Below are positions 38,988 through 49,234 of a DNA stretch of 64,000 bases, piece after piece. The position numbers and the translations under genes were made by a program. Position 1 is the stretch's first letter. Each line of letters starts with the position of its first letter. The notes beneath the pieces are model-generated. The model ran no database searches, was not told where the DNA came from, and saw nothing but the letters and a program-made list of their open reading frames with translations. This DNA comes from Caldimonas manganoxidans ATCC BAA-369 (GTDB taxonomy: Bacteria; Pseudomonadota; Gammaproteobacteria; Burkholderiales; Burkholderiaceae_C): positions 29,300-93,299 of the forward strand of contig NZ_KB905939.1 of NCBI RefSeq assembly GCF_000381125.1. The letters run 5' to 3'.

Positions 38988-40433
38988 TCAGGCCTCTTCG
39001 GGCCAGGTGAAATTGTCGCGCGCGACCAAGGCGCTGGCTGCCGCCGGGCCCCAGCTGCCGGCCGCGTAGGGGCGCGGCCCGGTGCTGTCGCGGGCCCAAG
39101 CCTCCAGGATGGGTTCGACCCAGCGCCAGGCTTGTTCCTGCTCGTCGCTGCGCACGAAGAGATTGAGCCGTCCGGCAATCGCATCCAGCAGCAGGCGTTC
39201 GTAGGCGCCCACGCGGTCGGTGGGGAAGGCTTTGTCGAAATCCAGGTCCAGGAACACCGGGGCCAAGGCCTCTTGTTGGCCGGTGCCCTTGGCCGCCAGC
39301 AGGTGCAGCTCCAGTCCGTCTTCGGGCTGCAGCTTGATCACCAGCTTGTTGGGCTGGTTGACGCCGGGAAAGATCGGGTGCGGCACCGGACGGAAGTTGA
39401 CCACGATCTGCGCATCGCGCGCGGGCAGGCGCTTGCCGGTGCGCAAATAGAACGGCACACCGGCCCAGCGCCAGTTCTGCACCTCGGTGCGCAGGGCCAC
39501 GAAGGTTTCGCAGCGGCTGTCGGCTGGCACCTTGGCCTCTTCGAGGTAGCCCGGCACGGGCTGGCCACCCACGCTGCCGGCGCGGTACTGGCCGCGCACC
39601 ACGTCGCGGGCCACCGACTCCGGCGTGAAGGGCTTGAGCGAGCGCAGCACTTTGAGCTTCTCGTCGCGGATCGCATCGGCGTCATGGGTGGCCGGCGGCT
39701 CCATGGCGATCATCGTGAGCAGTTGCAGCGCGTGGTTTTGGATCATGTCGCGCAGCGCCCCGGTGCGGTCGTAGAAGTCGCCCCGCGTGCCCACGCCGAT
39801 GCTTTCGGCCAATGTGATCTGGATGTTGGCGATGCTCTCACGCCGCCACAAGGGTTCGAACAGCGCGTTGCCGAAGCGCAAGGCCATCAGGTTTTGCACC
39901 GAGGGCTTGCCCAAGTAGTGGTCGATGCGGAAGGCTTGGTTTTCCTTGAACACCGAGCGCACGACGCGGTTGATCTCCTGCGCGCTCTTCAAGTCGTGGC
40001 CGAGCGGCTTTTCCAGCACCACGCGGATGTGCGGCCCATTCAGGCCGACGGCTCCCAGCTGCTCGCAAATCACTGGAAACAAGTGCGGGCTGGTGGCCAG
40101 GTACAGCACCACGGTGTCGGCTGCACGCTGGTCCAACCAGGCCTTCAGGTGCGCATAGTGCTGCGGCTGAGACAGGTCCATGCGACGGTAGAAGATGAGC
40201 TCGGCAAAACGCGCGAACTCCTCGTCGCTGGGGCGCTTGGAGCTTTCGACCTCCTCGAAATGGGCCTTCAGCCAGGCGCGGTAGTCCTCGTCACTGCGCT
40301 CGTCGCGGGCCACCGCGAGAATGCGCCCGCCCGACGGCAGCTTGCCGTGGCGAAAGGCCTGGAACAGGGCCGGCATGAGCTTGCGCCAGGTCAGGTCGCC
40401 GGTGCCGCCGAAAAAGACGAGATCGAAGGACAT
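38988..40433 (-). CDS. zwf: Glucose-6-phosphate 1-dehydrogenase
   Basis: 481 aa. N-terminal coenzyme motif FFGGTGDLTWRKLMPALF and the active-site signature RIDHYLGKPSVQNL (His/Asp/Lys) are present; EKPLGHDLKSAQEIN is conserved. It oxidises glucose-6-phosphate to 6-phosphogluconolactone, making NADPH. The start at 40433 gives the family N-terminus. Divergent from tal, with a HexR operator between them. The usual partners pgl, edd and eda are not in the window. Confidence 0.97.
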   Translation of the reverse strand: MSFDLVFFGGTGDLTWRKLMPALFQAFRHGKLPSGGRILAVARDERSDEDYRAWLKAHFEEVESSKRPSDEEFARFAELIFYRRMDLSQPQHYAHLKAWLDQRAADTVVLYLATSPHLFPVICEQLGAVGLNGPHIRVVLEKPLGHDLKSAQEINRVVRSVFKENQAFRIDHYLGKPSVQNLMALRFGNALFEPLWRRESIANIQITLAESIGVGTRGDFYDRTGALRDMIQNHALQLLTMIAMEPPATHDADAIRDEKLKVLRSLKPFTPESVARDVVRGQYRAGSVGGQPVPGYLEEAKVPADSRCETFVALRTEVQNWRWAGVPFYLRTGKRLPARDAQIVVNFRPVPHPIFPGVNQPNKLVIKLQPEDGLELHLLAAKGTGQQEALAPVFLDLDFDKAFPTDRVGAYERLLLDAIAGRLNLFVRSDEQEQAWRWVEPILEAWARDSTGPRPYAAGSWGPAAASALVARDNFTWPEEA

Positions 40434-40491
40434 GATGGAACGAACTGTGTAAGCGGGTGTGGCCGACGCCCGGGGCTGCACGGCGCGTCGA

Positions 40492-40506
40492 TGTAATTCA
40501 ATTACA
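40492..40506. promoter_or_regulatory. HexR operator between zwf and tal
   Basis: TGTAATTCAATTACA is a perfect 15-bp palindrome (7-1-7) and matches the TGTAATT-N-AATTACA type site known for HexR. It is 59 bp upstream of zwf and 185 bp upstream of tal in the divergent region, with hexR encoded just past zwf. Confidence 0.88.
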
Positions 40507-40690
40507 TTGGCATCATGCGACGAAGTGTCCCATTCGTCAATCGGAAATCGCGTGATCCGCCTGTGGCGCGGGGCGGGTTTTGGGAGTTACCAGCGAATTT
40601 CGGGGTAACCTTGTTACTCCCGCCCGTTGAAGCGCTGTGCGGGCCGCACGGCGACAATGTGCATTGCTGCAGGCCTATCCTCCTCTCCCC

Positions 40691-41644
40691 ATGAACGCAC
40701 TCGACGCACTCAAGCAATACACCACCGTGGTGGCCGACACCGGCAATTTCAAGCAGCTGGCCCAGTTTGCCCCGCGCGATGCGACCACGAACCCTTCGTT
40801 GATCCTCAAAGCGGTACAGCAGCCCGAATATCGGCCGCTGTTGGAGGCCACGGTGCGCGCTCATCCCGGGCGTGCGCTGGACGAGCTGGTGGACCGGGTG
40901 TTGGTGGCCTTCGGGGTGGAAATCCTGAAGGTGGTGCCAGGGCGTGTGTCCACGGAGGTGGATGCGCGGTTGAGCTTCGATACGGCAGCGACGATGGCGC
41001 GTGCGCAGCGTCTCATCCAGATGTACGAGGCGGCTGGCGTTCCCCGCGAGCGGGTGCTGATCAAGATCGCCGCCACCTGGGAAGGCATCCAAGCGGCCCG
41101 CGCCCTGGAGCACGAGGGCATCCATTGCAACCTGACGTTGCTGTTCGCCTTCTGTCAGGCCGTGGCTTGTGCCGAAGCCGGCGTGCGGCTGATTTCGCCG
41201 TTCGTGGGCCGCATCTACGATTGGTACAAGAAGGCCGCAGGTGCCCAGTGGGACGAGGCGGCCCATGCCGGGGTGAACGACCCGGGCGTGAAATCGGTGA
41301 CGCAGATCTATACCTACTACAAGCACTTTGGCATTCCCACCGAGGTGATGGGTGCGAGCTTTCGCAACGTGGGGCAGATCCTGGCGCTGGCGGGCTGCGA
41401 TTTGTTGACCATCAGCCCAGAGCTGCTGGCGCAACTGCAAGCCAGCAACGCGCCCGTGACACGCCACCTCGACCCGCAGGCCGCGCAGCGAGCCACGGTC
41501 AAAGCCGTGAGCTACAACGAAGCCAGTTTCCGCTATGCGCTCAACGAAGACGCCATGGCCACCGAGAAGTTGGCCGAGGGCATCCGGGCGTTTGCAGCCG
41601 ATGCGGCCAAGTTGGACGCTTTGATCCGGGAGCACATGGCATGA
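40691..41644 (+). CDS. tal: Transaldolase
   Basis: 317 aa, class I transaldolase of the TalB type. Catalytic Lys in [12 protein letters not shown], with [12 protein letters not shown] near the N-terminus and [13 protein letters not shown] further on. It exchanges a dihydroxyacetone unit between sugar phosphates in the pentose phosphate pathway. Its stop overlaps the pgi start (ATGA). Longer reading frames upstream start in the regulatory region and are rejected. Confidence 0.97.
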   Translation: MNALDALKQYTTVVADTGNFKQLAQFAPRDATTNPSLILKAVQQPEYRPLLEATVRAHPGRALDELVDRVLVAFGVEILKVVPGRVSTEVDARLSFDTAATMARAQRLIQMYEAAGVPRERVLIKIAATWEGIQAARALEHEGIHCNLTLLFAFCQAVACAEAGVRLISPFVGRIYDWYKKAAGAQWDEAAHAGVNDPGVKSVTQIYTYYKHFGIPTEVMGASFRNVGQILALAGCDLLTISPELLAQLQASNAPVTRHLDPQAAQRATVKAVSYNEASFRYALNEDAMATEKLAEGIRAFAADAAKLDALIREHMA

Positions 41645-43230
41645 CCCGCTGCGATCGCACGACGGCTTGGGCGGCCCTGCGGGGACACTTCGAGGCCCAT
41701 GGCCGTGACCTGGACTTGCGTGAGGCCTTTGCGCGCGATCCGGCGCGCTTCGAGCGCTTCAGTCTGGAGGCGCCGGAGGTCTTCGCCGACCTGTCGAAGA
41801 ACCTGTGGGACGAGGCCACGCATCGTCTGCTGAGCGAGCTGGCCCGAGAGTGCGGACTGGAGGCGCGACGCGACGCGATGCTGGCCGGCGAGCCGATCAA
41901 TGTGACCGAAGGCCGCGCGGTGTTGCACACGGCGCTGCGGGCGCCGCGAGGTCAGGGCCCTTACAGCGAGGAGGTCCACGGGGTGCTCGACCGCCTGCTG
42001 GCCTATGCCGAGGGCGTGCGTGACACCGCGGCCAGCGGCATCACCGATGTGGTGAACATCGGCATCGGCGGCTCCGACCTGGGGCCGCAGATGGTGGTGG
42101 GCGCGCTGGACGCTTTCGTGCACCAGGGCCTGCGCTTGCATTTCGTCTCGAACGTGGACGGGCACGACATCGCGCCGGTGTTGCGCCGGCTGCAGCCGCA
42201 GTCCACGCTGTTCATCATCGCCTCCAAGACCTTCACCACGCAGGAGACCATGGCCAACGCGCGGGTGGCGCGCGAGTGGTTCATCCAGCAAGGCGGCAGC
42301 GACATCGCCAAGCATTTCGTGGCCACCACCACGAACATCGAGGCGGCAGCCGCGTTTGGCATCACCACCACCTTCGGCTTTTGGGACTGGGTGGGCGGGC
42401 GCTATTCGCTGTGGTCGGCCATCGGGCTGCCCATTGCGATCGCGCTGGGTCAGGAGCACTTCCGTGCCCTGCTCGACGGCGCGCATGCGATGGACCGGCA
42501 TTTCGCCACCGCGCCGCTGGAGCAGAACCTGCCGGTGCAACTGGGCCTGCTCGATGTGTGGTACCGCAATTTCCACGGCTTTGCCAGCCGCAGCGTGGCA
42601 CCCTATCACCAGGGCCTCAAACGATTGCCGGCCTATCTGCAGCAGCTGGAGATGGAGTCCAACGGCAAGCGGGTGGACCTGGACGGACACGCGCTGCCTT
42701 ATGGCACCTCGCCGGTGGTCTGGGGGGAGCCGGGCACCAATGGCCAGCATGCCTACTTCCAGATGCTGCACCAGGGCACCGACGTGATCCCGGTGGAGTT
42801 CATCCTGGTGAAGACGCCCACGCATGGCCATGCCGATCTGCATGCCAAGCTGCTGGCCAACGGCCTGGCGCAGGCGCAGGCGCTGATGCGGGGCAAGACC
42901 ACCGAGGAGGCGCTGGGCGAGCAGGCCCCCACGGCCAGCCGGACCTTGGAGGCCACGACGATCGCGCGCCACCGCACGTTCCCGGGCAACCGTCCCAGCA
43001 CCACGCTGCTGCTGGAGCGGCTCACGCCCCGCGCCCTGGGCGCGCTGATCGCGCTGTACGAGCACCGCGTCTTCACCAGCGGTGCGCTGTGGGGCATCAA
43101 CAGCTTCGACCAATGGGGCGTGGAGCTGGGCAAGGCCTTGTGCAACGACCTGCTGCCGCGTCTGGCCTCCGGAGAGACCACGGGGCTGGATGCCTCCACG
43201 GCCGGTTTGATCCGACGGTTGCGAGGCTGA
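41641..43230 (+). CDS. pgi: Glucose-6-phosphate isomerase
   Basis: 529 aa. Both PGI signatures are recognisable: [17 protein letters not shown] with the phosphate loop, [33 protein letters not shown], and the C-terminal [18 protein letters not shown]. It interconverts glucose-6-phosphate and fructose-6-phosphate, linking zwf and tal. ATGA overlap with tal implies translational coupling. Confidence 0.97.
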   Translation: MTRCDRTTAWAALRGHFEAHGRDLDLREAFARDPARFERFSLEAPEVFADLSKNLWDEATHRLLSELARECGLEARRDAMLAGEPINVTEGRAVLHTALRAPRGQGPYSEEVHGVLDRLLAYAEGVRDTAASGITDVVNIGIGGSDLGPQMVVGALDAFVHQGLRLHFVSNVDGHDIAPVLRRLQPQSTLFIIASKTFTTQETMANARVAREWFIQQGGSDIAKHFVATTTNIEAAAAFGITTTFGFWDWVGGRYSLWSAIGLPIAIALGQEHFRALLDGAHAMDRHFATAPLEQNLPVQLGLLDVWYRNFHGFASRSVAPYHQGLKRLPAYLQQLEMESNGKRVDLDGHALPYGTSPVVWGEPGTNGQHAYFQMLHQGTDVIPVEFILVKTPTHGHADLHAKLLANGLAQAQALMRGKTTEEALGEQAPTASRTLEATTIARHRTFPGNRPSTTLLLERLTPRALGALIALYEHRVFTSGALWGINSFDQWGVELGKALCNDLLPRLASGETTGLDASTAGLIRRLRG

Positions 43231-43248
43231 GGCCGGATCGGTGGCTTC

Positions 43249-44340
43249 TCAGTCGCGGCTGCACAGGCCGCGCAGGGCCTGCAGGCCGGCCTGGAGGGCC
43301 TGTTCGACGAGCCGCTGCTTCCAGTCGTCGGTGTCGACGTAAAACGCATCGCGCAGCCGTTGCTTGAGGGCCTTGCGCAGCGTCTCGTCGGCCTCGGGAT
43401 GGTTCTCGACCCAGTGCTCGCCCCGCAGGGCGTGGAGCACCTCCAGCACCGGCACGGTGCCGTATTCCAGCGCGATGCCGGTGTAGCGGGCTTGTGGGCA
43501 TTCGTCGAAGATGGCCAGCCACATCATGCCGGTGAGCTCGGCCGAACTGGACGAGCCGTCATAGATGGAGGTGACCTGCGGGCCCCACCAGCGTCTTGCG
43601 CGGGCCAATTCGACCGGGTCGTTGCGTGAGGCGAAGATGCGCTCGCCGTGGCCGCAGGGCCCCAAGCCCGTGTGCAGGTCGATCCAGGCGATGTCGGTGG
43701 CCTGCCGTCCCTGTTCTCGCAGCACGTGACGCAGCGTCACGTGGCTCCAGGTCGGATGACGTCCGCCATAGTAGAGGCCGTCTGCGTGCGTGTACTGGCC
43801 CTGCGAGACCGCGGCCTGGAAGGCCATGGGCCCATGGCGCTCGATGTAGGCCTGGATCGCCGCTTCCACGTCGGGCGGCGGCGGCCACTGTGGCGGCAGC
43901 AGCCAGCCATGGATCTCGTCGTAGGCGTCGTTGCGCGGCAGGGGGCGGGAGAAATCGTGGAAATTGCGGTTGAGGTCCACATTCTCGTGCGTCACGCGCC
44001 GCCACCATGAGAACCCATAGGGATTGAGCGCGTGGAGGTAGAGTACGGCCACCCCCGAGGCCTGCACGGCCTCGCGCCAGTGCGGATCGCCAAGCAAGGC
44101 GATCTGGATGCCCGAGCCGGCAAAGCCTTCCACGCCATGGCAGGCGCTGGACAGGATGAGCAGGCGCTTGGCGTCACGGGGTCCGTGGCGCACCACGTCC
44201 ATCGCGAGCGACTCGCCATCCCGACCGAGCATCGGGTGGATGTGCGACTCCACGTCCAGCCCCAAGGTCTCGCAGGTGGCGAGGAACTTGCGACGGGCCT
44301 CGGCGTAGCTTTGCGAGAAGGCGCTGGGGATGTCGCTCAT
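43249..44340 (-). CDS. M14-like DUF2817 metallopeptidase family protein
   Basis: 363 aa. Zinc-binding HxxE in SSACHGVEGFAGSGIQ, with further family motifs NVDLNRNFHDFS and WIDLHTGLGPCGHGER (third ligand His and adjacent residues) and IALEYGTVPVLEV with the probable catalytic Glu. This follows the carboxypeptidase M14/succinylglutamate-desuccinylase fold. No signal peptide, so cytoplasmic. It starts 12 bp after the M20 hydrolase gene and forms an operon with it; together they may trim N-acylated or unusual peptides, but substrates are unknown. Confidence 0.85.
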   Translation of the reverse strand: MSDIPSAFSQSYAEARRKFLATCETLGLDVESHIHPMLGRDGESLAMDVVRHGPRDAKRLLILSSACHGVEGFAGSGIQIALLGDPHWREAVQASGVAVLYLHALNPYGFSWWRRVTHENVDLNRNFHDFSRPLPRNDAYDEIHGWLLPPQWPPPPDVEAAIQAYIERHGPMAFQAAVSQGQYTHADGLYYGGRHPTWSHVTLRHVLREQGRQATDIAWIDLHTGLGPCGHGERIFASRNDPVELARARRWWGPQVTSIYDGSSSSAELTGMMWLAIFDECPQARYTGIALEYGTVPVLEVLHALRGEHWVENHPEADETLRKALKQRLRDAFYVDTDDWKQRLVEQALQAGLQALRGLCSRD

Positions 44341-44352
44341 GGGGGGCGCTCC

Positions 44353-45546
44353 TCAGGCCGTGGGCCGCAGCCAGGCCTCGGCCAGGCGCACCCACAGCGT
44401 GGCCCCCAGCGGGATCAGCTCGTCGTTGAAATCGTAGGTGGGGTTGTGCAGCACGCAAGGCCCCAGGCCATGGCCGCTTTCGCGGTGGGTGCCGTCGCCG
44501 TTGCCGATCAGGAAGTAGGCCCCAGGCTTGTGCTGCAGGAAGTAGCTGAAATCTTCGGCGCCCATCGTCGGCTCGAACTCCAGCACATTTTCGGGGCCCA
44601 CGACGTCGGCCATCACGCGCCGCACGAAGGCGGTTTCATCCGGGTGGTTGATGGTGGGCGGGTAGTTGCGGTGGAAGCTGAAGTCGACCTCGCAGCCATA
44701 GGCTGCTGCGGTGTGGCGGGCGATGTCGCCCATGCGTTGCTCGATCAGGTCGAGCACCTCCAGCGTGAACGTGCGCACCGTGCCTTGGATCTCGCAGGCA
44801 TCGGGCACGACGTTGGTGGCCTCACCGGCGTGGATCATCGTCACGGAGATCACGCCGGCATCGATGGGCCGCTTGTTGCGCGTGAGGATGGTTTGGAAGC
44901 CTTGCACCATCTGGCAGGCCACGGGCACCGGGTCCACGGTGTTGTGCGGCAGCGCCGCATGCCCGCCCTTGCCGCGGATGAGGATGCGAAACTCGTTGCT
45001 CGATGCGAAGATCGGGCCGGTCTTGATCGCAAACTGGCCCACGGTCATGCCGGGCCAGTTGTGCATGCCGAAGATGGCCTCCATCGGGAAGCGTTCGAAC
45101 AGGCCGTCCTTGATCATTTCGCGCGCGCCGCCGCCGCCTTCCTCGGCCGGCTGGAAGATCAAGTAGACCGTGCCGTCGAAGTTCCGGTGGGTCGAGAAAT
45201 GCTTGGCCGCCGCCAGCAGCATGGCGGTGTGGCCGTCATGGCCGCAAGCGTGCATCTTGCCGGGATGCCGGCTGGCGTGGGGGAACTGGTTTTTCTCGGT
45301 GATGGGTAGCGCGTCGATGTCGGCACGCAAGCCGATGGCGCGCGGGCTGCTGCCGTTTTTGATGATGCCGACCACGCCGGTGGTGCCCAGGCCGCGGTGG
45401 ATGGGAATGCCCCAGTCGGTGAGCGCGCGGGCGATCAGCTCGGCGGTACGAACTTCCTGGAAGCACAGTTCGGGATGGGCATGGATGTCGCGCCGAATGG
45501 CGGTGACGGCTGCGGCGTCGGCCAGGATGGAGTCGATCAACTTCAT
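44353..45546 (-). CDS. M20 family amidohydrolase (hippurate-hydrolase type)
   Basis: 397 aa. Metal ligands are visible in MHACGHDGHTAMLL (about res 98-110), QPAEEGGGGAREM (about 131-143) and MGAEDFSYFLQ; the dimerisation lid has GHAALPH. It belongs to the M20D group that cleaves N-acyl amino acids such as hippurate or acylated aminoacyl compounds. The precise substrate is not predictable. First gene of a two-gene minus-strand operon. Confidence 0.9.
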   Translation of the reverse strand: MKLIDSILADAAAVTAIRRDIHAHPELCFQEVRTAELIARALTDWGIPIHRGLGTTGVVGIIKNGSSPRAIGLRADIDALPITEKNQFPHASRHPGKMHACGHDGHTAMLLAAAKHFSTHRNFDGTVYLIFQPAEEGGGGAREMIKDGLFERFPMEAIFGMHNWPGMTVGQFAIKTGPIFASSNEFRILIRGKGGHAALPHNTVDPVPVACQMVQGFQTILTRNKRPIDAGVISVTMIHAGEATNVVPDACEIQGTVRTFTLEVLDLIEQRMGDIARHTAAAYGCEVDFSFHRNYPPTINHPDETAFVRRVMADVVGPENVLEFEPTMGAEDFSYFLQHKPGAYFLIGNGDGTHRESGHGLGPCVLHNPTYDFNDELIPLGATLWVRLAEAWLRPTA

Positions 45547-45642
45547 GGAAAACCACGCAGGGCGAACCCGAGGGCGATGATTCAGTGTAGCCTTGTCGGC
45601 TCAGTTCGTGTTTGCAAGACCCTGTCCGTTCTGGAGCCCTGG

Positions 45643-47706
45643 ATGTCCTCCTCGCTTGCTGCTGCCGAAAGTGCGCGCATCGTGCGCGCGGCCTGCCCGC
45701 ACGATTGTCCAGACACTTGTGCGATGCAAGTGGTGGTCGATGGCGGCCGTGCGCTGCGTGTGCAGGGTAACCCTGACCACCCTTCCACGCACGGGGCGCT
45801 GTGCCGCAAGGTCTCGCGCTATGTGGAGCGCACTTACCATCCGCAGCGCGTGCTGCACCCACTCAAGCGCGTGGGGCCCAAGGGGGCCGGGCGGTTCGAG
45901 CCGGTGAGCTGGGACGAAGCCCTGGAGGCGATCGCACGGCGCTTGTCGAGCATTGCCTCGCGCGATGCGCAGGCCATCTTGCCCTACAGCTATGCCGGCA
46001 CCATGGGCCTGGTGCAAGGCGAGAGCATGTCGGCGCGCTTCTTCCACCGTTTGGGGGCGTCGCTGCTGGACCGCACCATTTGTGCCAGCGCCGGGGCCGA
46101 GGCGCTCACGGCCACCTATGGCGCCAAGGTGGGCATGCATGTCGAGCATTTCGCCGAGAGCCGCTTGATCCTGATCTGGGGCAGCAATTCCATTGCCTCC
46201 AATCTGCACTTCTGGAGCGTGGCCCAAGAGGCCAAACGGCGCGGCGCCAAGCTGGTGTGCATCGACCCGCGTCGCACCGAGACGGCCGACAAGTGCCACG
46301 AGCACCTGGCCTTGCGTCCTGGCACCGACGGCGCGCTGGCGCTGGGGCTGATGCACGAGCTGATCGTCCACGGCTGGCTCGACGACGACTACATCGAGCG
46401 CTACACGCTGGGGTGGCCGGCGTTGCGCGAGCGCGCCTTGCAGTGGCCGCCGCAGCGCGTGGCTGCCGAATGCGGCCTATCGGCCGAAGCCGTGCGCAGC
46501 CTGGCGCGCGACTACGCCACCCTCAGCCCGGCGGCCATTCGCCTGAACTATGGCATGCAGCGCGTGCGCGGCGGTGGCAATGCGGTGCGGCTGATCGCCA
46601 TCTTGCCGTGTCTGATCGGCGCTTGGCGCCACCGCGCCGGTGGGCTGTTGCTGTCGAGCTCGGGCTGGTTCCCGGTGGACCGCACCGCCTTGCAGCGCCC
46701 GGATCTGCTGGCCGGGCGCCGCCCGCGCACGATCAACATGAGCACCATCGGCGACGATTTGCTGCGCGAGACCTCGCCCGATTTCGGCCCGAAGATCGAG
46801 GCGCTGGTGGTCTACAACAGCAATCCCGTCGCGGTGGCGCCGCAGTCGCCTCGGGTGGTGCGTGGCTTTGCGCGGGAGGATCTCTTCACCGTGGTGCTGG
46901 AGCATTTCCTCACCGACACGGCCGATTTCGCCGACTATGTGCTGCCGGCGACGACCCAGCTGGAACACCTGGATGTGCATATCAGCTATGGTCACACCGA
47001 TGTGCTGCTCAATGAGCCGGCCATTGCGCCCTTGGGCGAGAGTCGGCCCAACACACAGATCTTTCGCGACCTGGCCGCGCGCATGGGGTTCGATGAGCCG
47101 TGTTTTGCCCAGACCGATGAGCAGATCGCCGAACAAGCGTTCGGCGGACGCATCACGCTGGCGCAATTGCGCCAGCGAGGCTGGGTCAAGCTGCCGCTGC
47201 CTGCAGCGCCTTTTGCCGAAGGAGGCTTTCCCACCGCCAGCGGGCGCTGCGAGATCGATTCCCCCCGTCATGGCCTGCCGGACTATGTGCCCAATCACGA
47301 GTCGCCCACGTCCACGCCGGCTTTGGCGGCACGCTATCCGCTGGCCATGATCTCGCCGCCGGCGCGCAACTTCCTCAATTCCAGCTTCGTGAATGTGCAA
47401 AGCCTGCGCGACATCGAGGGCGAGCCACTGCTGGAAATTCACCCGCAGGATGCGGCGGCCCGGGGCATCGTCGATGGGCAGGTGGTGCGTGTGTTCAACG
47501 ACCGTGGGGAGTACTGGTGCACCGCCCGTGTGAGTGACCGCGCCCGCCCCGGCGTCGTCAATGGCCTGGGCATCTGGTGGCGCAAACTGGGGCTGCGCGG
47601 CAGCAATGTGAACGAACTCACCCATCAACGGCTGACCGACCTGGGCCGTGCGCCGTGCTTTTACGACGTGCTGGTCGAGGTCGAAGCGGCTTCGGCCGCG
47701 GGCTGA
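45643..47706 (+). CDS. Molybdopterin-dependent oxidoreductase (BisC/DMSO-reductase superfamily)
   Basis: 687 aa. The N-terminal 4Fe-4S motif is C-x3-C-x3-C-x27-C (Cys18, 22, 26, 54), followed by molybdopterin-binding domains (SRLILIWGSNSIASNLH, CIDPRRTETADKC) and the C-terminal molydopterin dinucleotide-binding domain (FLNSSFVNVQSL, VRVFNDRGEYWC). No Tat signal, so it is probably cytoplasmic. It lacks partner electron-transfer subunits in the neighbourhood. GGAG lies 6 nt before the chosen ATG. Likely substrates of such stand-alone enzymes are unknown; formate-dehydrogenase annotation would be a guess. Confidence 0.9.
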   Translation: MSSSLAAAESARIVRAACPHDCPDTCAMQVVVDGGRALRVQGNPDHPSTHGALCRKVSRYVERTYHPQRVLHPLKRVGPKGAGRFEPVSWDEALEAIARRLSSIASRDAQAILPYSYAGTMGLVQGESMSARFFHRLGASLLDRTICASAGAEALTATYGAKVGMHVEHFAESRLILIWGSNSIASNLHFWSVAQEAKRRGAKLVCIDPRRTETADKCHEHLALRPGTDGALALGLMHELIVHGWLDDDYIERYTLGWPALRERALQWPPQRVAAECGLSAEAVRSLARDYATLSPAAIRLNYGMQRVRGGGNAVRLIAILPCLIGAWRHRAGGLLLSSSGWFPVDRTALQRPDLLAGRRPRTINMSTIGDDLLRETSPDFGPKIEALVVYNSNPVAVAPQSPRVVRGFAREDLFTVVLEHFLTDTADFADYVLPATTQLEHLDVHISYGHTDVLLNEPAIAPLGESRPNTQIFRDLAARMGFDEPCFAQTDEQIAEQAFGGRITLAQLRQRGWVKLPLPAAPFAEGGFPTASGRCEIDSPRHGLPDYVPNHESPTSTPALAARYPLAMISPPARNFLNSSFVNVQSLRDIEGEPLLEIHPQDAAARGIVDGQVVRVFNDRGEYWCTARVSDRARPGVVNGLGIWWRKLGLRGSNVNELTHQRLTDLGRAPCFYDVLVEVEAASAAG

Positions 47707-47723
47707 GGCGCGTGCAGCAGGCC

Positions 47724-48824
47724 ATGGGCAAACCGGGGCTGTGGGCGGCAATCGGTGCGGGCGCGCTGGCAGTGCTTGGCGCCTTGCTCTTGGCCGGTTG
47801 CGGCACCGTGGGCTATCTGGCCCAGTCCGTGCATGGTCACCTGAGCCTGGTGCAGCAGGCCCGGCCGGTCGAGCATTGGTTGGCCGATGCGAACACGCCG
47901 CAGCATTTGCGTGAGCGCCTGGCGCTCAGCCAGCGGATCCGGCGCTTTGCGGTGGACGAGCTGGGCTTGCCCGACACCCGCAGTTATCGCAGCTATGCCG
48001 ATCTGGGCCGGCCGGCGGCGGTATGGAACGTGGTGGCGGTGCCTGAGCTGAGCCTGACGCTGCAGACCTGGTGCTTCCCCGTGGTGGGCTGCGTGGGCTA
48101 CCGTGGCTACTATGACCGCAAGGAGGCCGAGGCCTTCGCGCAGACGCTGCGGGCGCAGGGCATGGATGTGCGTGTCTACGGTGTGCCGGCTTATTCGACC
48201 CTGGGCCGGTTGGAATGGCTGGGGGGCGACCCGCTGCTCAACACCTTCATCGGCTACCCGGAGGGCGAGCTGGCGCGCCTGATCTTCCATGAGCTGGCCC
48301 ACCATGTGGTCTATGTGCGGGACGATACGTCCTTCAACGAGTCTTTCGCCACGGCGGTCGAACGCCTGGGGGTGCAGCGGTGGTTGCAGCACCATGCCAG
48401 CGCCGCGGCGAAAGAGGAATACGAGCGCTTCGATGCGCGGCGCCGGGACTTCCTGGCCTTGACGCTGCGTTACCGTGAGCGCCTGGCCGCGGTCTATGCC
48501 GGCCCCGGCCGCGAGGAGGACAAACGCCGCGGCAAGGCCGAGGTGCTGGCCGCCATGCGTGCCGAACATGCGCAGCTCAAGGCCGGGCCCTGGGAGGGCT
48601 TTGCGGGATACGACCGTTGGTTCGAAGAAGCCAATGGTGCGTCGTTGGCCGTGCTGGCGGCCTACACCGAGTGGGTGCCCGGGTTCGAGCGCTTGTTCGA
48701 GGCCCAAGGCCGCAGCTTTGCGCGGTTTTATGAGGCGGTGCGCGAACTGGCTCAGCAGCCGCGTGACGAACGCCGCCGGGTGCTCATGTCGTCCATGATC
48801 TCCGACCAGGAGCCTGCGCGATGA
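47724..48824 (+). CDS. Lipoprotein zinc aminopeptidase (PF10023 family)
   Basis: 366 aa. An N-terminal signal with lipobox LLAGC (Cys26) indicates a lipoprotein. The gluzincin-type motif HELAHH (about res 190) with downstream NESFATAVE forms the zinc site (H-E-x-x-H plus Glu). The family is annotated as predicted aminopeptidase; activity is not demonstrated widely. It begins 17 bp after the oxidoreductase and overlaps the next gene (ATGA). Confidence 0.85.
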   Translation: MGKPGLWAAIGAGALAVLGALLLAGCGTVGYLAQSVHGHLSLVQQARPVEHWLADANTPQHLRERLALSQRIRRFAVDELGLPDTRSYRSYADLGRPAAVWNVVAVPELSLTLQTWCFPVVGCVGYRGYYDRKEAEAFAQTLRAQGMDVRVYGVPAYSTLGRLEWLGGDPLLNTFIGYPEGELARLIFHELAHHVVYVRDDTSFNESFATAVERLGVQRWLQHHASAAAKEEYERFDARRRDFLALTLRYRERLAAVYAGPGREEDKRRGKAEVLAAMRAEHAQLKAGPWEGFAGYDRWFEEANGASLAVLAAYTEWVPGFERLFEAQGRSFARFYEAVRELAQQPRDERRRVLMSSMISDQEPAR

Positions 48825-49186
48825 GCGACATCGTCATCCACCGTGAACATCGGCTCGGCCTGGCCCGGGCCCGTGAGATCGCCAGGCAATGGGCCGCGCA
48901 GGCCGAGGAGAAGTTCGGCCTGGACTGCAGGGTGGAGGAGGGCCAGGACGGCGACATCATGCGCTTGCGTCGCGCCGGGGTGGACGCAACGCTGACCGTG
49001 GCGGCCGATCATTTCGCGCTACAGGCCAAACTCGGGTTTTTGCTGGGCGCCTTTGCCAAGACCATCGAGGCCGAGATCCAGAAGAACCTGGACCAGCTGC
49101 TGGCGCCCCAGGCGCGCAAGCAGCCGGCGGCCCGCAAGACCGCGGCGGCCTCCACGAAGCAGGCCGCAGCCCGCCGAAAGAGGTGA
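48821..49186 (+). CDS. Polyhydroxyalkanoate-system family protein
   Basis: 121 aa. The core (HREHRLGLARAREIARQWAAQAEEKFGL, then VAADHFALQAKLGFLLGAFAKTIEAEIQKNLDQLL) matches the small PHA-granule-region family found in many polyhydroxyalkanoate producers. A basic Ala/Lys/Arg tail suggests DNA or granule binding. Other PHA genes are absent here, so the role is inferred from family only. Confidence 0.8.
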   Translation: MSDIVIHREHRLGLARAREIARQWAAQAEEKFGLDCRVEEGQDGDIMRLRRAGVDATLTVAADHFALQAKLGFLLGAFAKTIEAEIQKNLDQLLAPQARKQPAARKTAAASTKQAAARRKR

Positions 49187-49234
49187 GGGGCTTGGGGGGC
49201 AGGAGCGCGGCCTGGTCGGCCGCGCCGGCTCACT

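Noticed and set aside
40627..41640. In-frame 5' extension of pgi through tal
   Set aside because: It would lie out of frame over the transaldolase gene; the ATG at 41641 overlaps the tal stop and gives the normal N-terminus.
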